The notes beneath the pieces are model-generated. The model was not told the origin of the DNA. It saw only the letters and a list, made by a program, of their open reading frames with translations, and ran no database searches. Positions 59,781 to 64,000 of a stretch of 64,000 nt of DNA are shown piece by piece. Made by a program: the position numbers and the translations under genes. This DNA is from Dolomedes plantarius. Taxonomy: Eukaryota > Arthropoda > Arachnida > Araneae > Dolomedidae. Position 1 is the stretch's first letter, and every line of letters starts with the position of its first letter. The stretch lies in NCBI GenBank assembly GCA_907164885.2, contig OU015498.1, forward strand, positions 126,981,727 to 127,045,726, written 5' to 3'.

Positions 59781-60897
59781 CAGGTAGCCCTCTTACAGCA
59801 CTGCATCTTACAACACGGTTTCGCTCTAACACGATAAGATAAATTGCGGGAACCCTCGTATAACACTGCAACCTGTAACACGGTTTCGCTCTAACACGAT
59901 AAAAAAATTGCGAAAACATTTGTACAACACTGTACTTCTACAGCATAACATGATTTTTCTTTAACACATTTAAAAACTAAATTACCTTAAAATAATGACG
60001 GGAAGGAATAATGAACTATAGTAGCTTTACATGAAAATTTGTAAACAAATTATAATTTATTCATTTATAACTCTATAAAATTACAAGAAGGCCTAAGTTT
60101 AGCCGAAAATCTTGAATCCTTTTTCCTGAATGCAGACCCTTCCGCTGAAAAAAGCCGAAAATTCAAGAGGGAAAATTCAAAAGGCAAAATTTTTAAGTCA
60201 CAGAAACATGAGTAAAAGGAATAAATACACAGTTTCTACATAACTTATGAAAAGCTAACATGAAAGCTTAGCGGTACCATACGGTACCGCCAAATTTGAG
60301 AAAAAAATTTTCGTATATAATAAGACAGATTTTATTTTAAAATGTGACCTACCAAAAGAGCATACAAATATAAATAAAAATACACATTTCATCAACTCAC
60401 TTAAAAAATTTAAATATCTATAAAATGTACTTACTTTTGATGACAAGCCATTTTTTCGCTTGTTTTCAAGACGCTAAACTTTCTTGAGACAAATAGCATA
60501 GACACGTGCTTGACTACTTCATCTGACTGTTATAATTTCTTCTTTAGACTGTCTAGTGGTGCCTTCTATTAACTAAAAATCAGAACGTTAAGTTTTTCCC
60601 AAATAGAAGAGATATTTTTGAAGTAGTGATTGCTGGTACCAAACGGTACAGCTAGGTCATCCCGGGTCGCATTAATTGAAAATAATATTTTTTGGTTTCT
60701 TTTCATTTTGTGTTATACATACATTTATATTTTTAATAAAAATTAGTTGTTTATATGTTTAAAAAAAATGTTTTTTTTAATAAGTTTTTGGAATGTAACC
60801 CCTTTTTTTGAACTGTCTCTGGGTCTCATATAACACGGTTTCACACAACACGGCATTTTCTAGGAACCTATCTACCGAGTTATAGGAGGGTTACTTG
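59781..60897. mobile_element. pogo/Tigger-type element, about 1.1 kb, non-autonomous
   Basis: Ends CAGGTAGCCCTCTTACAGCA and, inverted, CAAGTAACCCTCCTATAACT, flanked by TA. The left part has tandem units of about 59 bp built on ACACGGTTTCGCTCTAACAC (59813 and 59878), and the right end carries one more. No transposase frame remains. A further element seems nested at 60269-60652. Confidence 0.65.
60269..60652. mobile_element. Candidate nested element with palindromic ends
   Basis: The left end contains GCGGTACCATACGGTACCGC, an 8-bp-arm palindrome. The right end contains a similar one, GCTGGTACCAAACGGTACAGC. The two also match each other in inverted orientation over about 24 nt. No target duplication was identified. 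Confidence 0.4.
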
Positions 60898-60950
60898 TAT
60901 TTCATGATCGACGCAACTCAGTTGACCAGAGGATAAATTTTAATTCGTTT

Positions 60951-61101
60951 CAATGGCGCACCCAGGGGGGTAGGGGGCAAGGGGCCCTGGCCACCCCCCA
61001 AAAAATAGAAATTGCATTATGAATATTGATTTTGCGTTACAAATATTTTTATCCGTTCATCCCCCCCCCCCCCCCAAGAAAAAATCCTGGGTGCGCCACT
61101 G
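60951..61101. mobile_element. hAT-type MITE, 151 bp
   Basis: Ends CAATGGCGCACCCAGG and, inverted, CAGTGGCGCACCCAGG. The 8-bp flanks ATTCGTTT and ACACGTTT agree at six positions. A long C run lies inside. No coding. Confidence 0.75.
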
Positions 61102-61109
61102 ACACGTTT

Positions 61110-61680
61110 TATTCACCATCACAATAATCAGGCCTAAAATGCCACAAGCACATCGGGGAGACACCTCTCTCGTCGACTTCACCGGACACCCTCCTGGCGT
61201 TCTGTCGTTTCCCGCCTTCCACGCTGTTCCAACTCCAGGTCTCGTGATCAGTCACATAATCGGACTGGGAGGTTAGGAGAACAAGGCGCGTATAAACGGT
61301 TTTTAATAGGTATAATTTAAAATGTTACTGATTAATCTGAAATTAATTGCTTTTATTTTCGGTTGTTGGTATCATGAACGTTATAACAGGTTTACATTCT
61401 TTCGCAAGATCCATGCAATTAATGAAAAAACGTTCCAACATTTAAAACATCAGATCAACAATAACACATATTTTTTTTAAAAACTCAATACTAGTCAATT
61501 TTTAGAGTACGATCCTGCAATAAATTTGTGTTCAACCATGATCTGACAAAAAAAAAAGACTAGAATTTCAAATTTACGTGAATTTAACAATTCAAACAAT
61601 ATTAATCACGTGACAAGACAAAAACAAATAATAATTACAAAGAACGATCAACAAAGTCCGCACACACATGCGTGTGTGTA

Positions 61681-61683
<3 letters not shown>
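61110..61683. other. Non-coding, GC-richer block then AT-rich
   Basis: 61140-61290 is GC-richer without recognised coding. The rest is AT-rich. Confidence 0.4.

Positions 61684-61732
<49 letters not shown>
61684..61732. repeat. (TA)n microsatellite
   Basis: TA tract directly abutting the Tc1 copy B terminus. Confidence 0.95.
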
Positions 61733-61735
<3 letters not shown>

Positions 61736-63142
61736 TCATGGACAAAAAAATTAGCGCACCAAGAAATAATTGCGGGATCGTAACGAAATTTGCAATGAAG
61801 GTACATGTCGGGGAGATATGCAAATGATTAGAAATGCAGCGTGATTGCGCATTACGTATAGCCTGTAGAGGGCGTTGAACATCGTACTCTGTGGAGTATA
61901 AAACAGGTAACCAAAGCTTGTTTGAGTGTGCTGAATCATTTACAAAGGAAGAGCTGAGATAGACATGCCATTACGCCGTGTTCGAAGACAATATAAGCAG
62001 TTGTCGCAGTTTGAGAGGGGGAGAATCGTCGGGATGATGGAAGCTGGGTGTTCAGCTAGGCGAGTAGCTCGTCAATTAGGCCGCTCTGATTGTGTTGTGA
62101 GGAGGTGTTGGGACCAGTGGACCCGAGAGATGTCATGTACACGAAGACCAGGCTCAGGATGCCCTCGACAGACCGGTCGTCGAGAAGACCGCCACATCGT
62201 AAGAAATGTACGCGTACAGCCAACTGCTTCATCGGCCGCCATCAAGGCACAGGTAGCACCTTCACTAGGGGCCTCTGAGTCTTCTCGAACCATACGAAGG
62301 CGCCTGGCTGAAGGACAGTTGGTATCGCGGCGCCCATTACGTGTGCTGCCCTTGACGCCCACCCATCGACGCCTCCGTTTGGAGTTTTGCCACGCACGAG
62401 GAAACTGGACTGCAGCGGAATGGAACCAGGTCGTCTTTAGCGACGAATCCAGATTCAATCTCGGCAGTGATGACAATCGTGTTCGTGTGTGAAGAGCCCG
62501 TGGCGAACGCTTCAATCCTGCCTTTGCTGTACAGCGACACATCGCTCCCACAGCTGGTGTGATGGTATGGGGTGCCATTGCCTACAATACACGGTCACCC
62601 CTAGTATTGTTCCGTGGCACCATGACAGCCCAGCGGTATGCTCATGAAATCCTGCAACCACATGTGTTGCCACTCATGCAACGGCTCCCAGGAGCCATTT
62701 TTCAACAAGACAATGCTTTGCCTCATACGGCAAGGGTGTCACAAGACTGTCTCCGCACTGTTACTACCGTTCCTTGGCCTGCCCGATCCCCAGATTTGTC
62801 TCCAATCGAGCATATCTGGGATCATTTGGTACGACGAGTTGGGCATCCCACGAGTTTGAACGAACTAGATGCAAAGTTACAGCAAATATGGAACGAAATG
62901 TCTCAAGACATCATACAGAATTTGTATGACTCAATGCCCGATCGTATCGCATCGTGCATTCGCGCTAGAGGGGGTCCAACGGAGTATTAACTCCTCCGTT
63001 CTTTTGCCTTTTTCTCTGAAATAAATTATCCTTTTTCTTTGATTTTCTTATCATTTACTTATATCAAAGTAGTCATTACGTATGTAAAATTTCGTTTCAT
63101 TTTGACGACTCCTTCTTGGTGCGCTAATTTTTTTGTCCATGA

Positions 63143-63145
<3 letters not shown>
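61733..63145 (+). mobile_element. Tc1-like element, copy B (plus strand)
   Basis: 1413 bp, inverted ends CACTCATGGACAAAAAAATT on both sides (matching about 33 nt inward), TA-flanked, with TA microsatellites on both sides. Near-identical to copy A at 40263-41669, but inverted and 20 kb away. Confidence 0.92.
61965..62990 (+). pseudogene. Tc1-like transposase, copy B, one internal TGA
   Basis: A 341-codon frame from [20 protein letters not shown] to ARGGPTEY, broken only by TGA at codon 176 (62490-62492, after NRVRV). Relatives in this family usually have tryptophan (TGG) there. The paired HTH (SARRVARQLGRSDCVVRRCW; SSRTIRRRLAEGQLV) precedes the catalytic residues D in VVFSDESRF, D in FQQDNALPH and E in LSPIEHIWD. 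Thirty-two residues lie between the last two, two fewer than in classical Tc1. Apart from the TGA it looks intact. Confidence 0.9.

Positions 63146-63187
<42 letters not shown>
63146..63187. repeat. (TA)n microsatellite
   Basis: TA tract following the Tc1 copy B right end. Confidence 0.95.
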
Positions 63188-63192
<5 letters not shown>

Positions 63193-64000
63193 CAGCACGG
63201 ACGGCTGCGAGAGAGGACGTTGTCGATGGCTGGCCGTGCGTCATTGAAATGACGTAGTTCGTCATAGTCAACATAATTCACTTCCCGCGCTGGAAGGCGT
63301 GGCGTAGTCGGTAAGTTTGGTGTCGCTTTCGGCATCTCGAAGATCTTTGAAAAACTCTCTTTGTGGCCCTGCCGGCCCCGGACGCACATGGAACACACCG
63401 CACTAAGACAAAGGGTTTCTATTATCAACTGCTACATGTTATCGAGGCAACGACAAGTCAACAAATTCCCCAGCCAAAATCTTGGTTAGTCTTTTAAAAC
63501 TTCATGAAGTCGTTGTCACATGATCCTTGCAGTTTTGCATTGATAGGACAGAGGCCCCCAGGCCAGTTCTCTGAGATTGAGTCCCGAGGCCTGTTATAGA
63601 TTTGTCGCCCACGAGACTGGGGGTTTAAAGGGATGATATATTGATTACCTAATATTGCTTTTAGGTTACGCTGAAATCTTTTGTTCTTAAAACGAAAACG
63701 TAATTAGCTCGCTTACGCCCAAAAAATTTTAAAGGAAAAATGAAACAAATTTGGAAATTAAAAAACGTTTTTTGTTTTGTATGTTATATATATATATATG
63801 AAATTATTTTAATTTGCAAATTCTAGAAAAGATACTTTTCTCAACTTTATACCTCGTCTATTTAATACCGTTTATGTTCCTAATATTTAAATATCTGCAA
63901 TTTTATCACGTCGAATTTTGTCAAATGTACAAGTGATATCTCTCCAGATACTTTTAATTATGTAAGACTCTTCTAATTATGTTCAGTTCAATTAATTTAA
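63188..64000. other. Unassigned; GC-richer then AT-rich to the window end
   Basis: 63190-63630 is GC-richer (for example CTGCCGGCCCCGGACGCACA) but no frame is recognisable. It may be an LTR or promoter fragment. The remainder is AT-rich. Confidence 0.4.

Noticed and set aside
62072..62578. 168-codon minus-strand frame
   Set aside because: Antisense to the copy B transposase, whose HTH and catalytic motifs are clear on the plus strand.

Overview
This is AT-rich eukaryotic DNA with long poly(TA) tracts, many decayed transposons and no gene that I can assign to the host. The Tc1 subfamilies, the tRNA-headed SINEs, the Helitron ends and the LINE C-termini resemble those of arthropods, and most of all arachnids. 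A spider-like genome is my inference from repeat families; no taxon-diagnostic gene is present. There are no operons, ribosome-binding sites or CRISPR arrays.

Layout. 0-2.6 kb is AT-rich with nothing recognisable. 2.7-8.2 kb holds a Tc1 transposase pseudogene cut twice. The first cut is a 2.28-kb PIF/Harbinger-like TIR element in a TTA target, carrying minus-strand exon-like pieces. The second is a 1.95-kb segment with a minus-strand Kolobok/Mutator-like transposase fragment. A SINE follows. 11.0-13.3 kb has a partly duplicated, decayed Tc1 element with long IR/DR-type inverted repeats. 14.46-22.56 kb is an LTR retrotransposon with near-identical LTRs, a BEL/Pao-like gag module and a Ty3/gypsy-like pol. 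It is broken by stops and frameshifts and by a solo LTR (5-bp duplication GGTAG) inside its RNase H. 24.86-26.04 kb is a candidate second solo LTR.

26-40 kb is mostly AT-rich. It contains a degraded spliced-looking coding fragment (30.0-30.6 kb), two non-autonomous Helitron loci of one family, one of them a tandem (31.5 and 38.2 kb), a 2 x 450-bp tandem duplication, a pipsqueak-type HTH fragment and a MITE nested in a MITE. 40-64 kb holds two inverted copies of one Tc1 family (40.3 and 61.7 kb) that share the same TGA inside the transposase, and a Tc1 element at 51.1 kb whose 346-codon frame is open only because two frameshifts compensate. It also holds a decayed Tc1, an internally deleted mariner, two LINE C-termini, a SINE with two tRNA-like heads, a Helitron with a PIF1-type helicase tail, and hAT-, pogo/Tigger- and TTAA-type MITEs.

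The genes here do not form a pathway. They are parasitic elements at different stages of decay, and the nesting order gives their relative ages. The likeliest novelties are the mixed gag/pol retroelement, the shared TGA in the Tc1 pair, the unusual DDE spacings (32 and 36 residues) and the cargo-like spliced frame in the Harbinger-like element.
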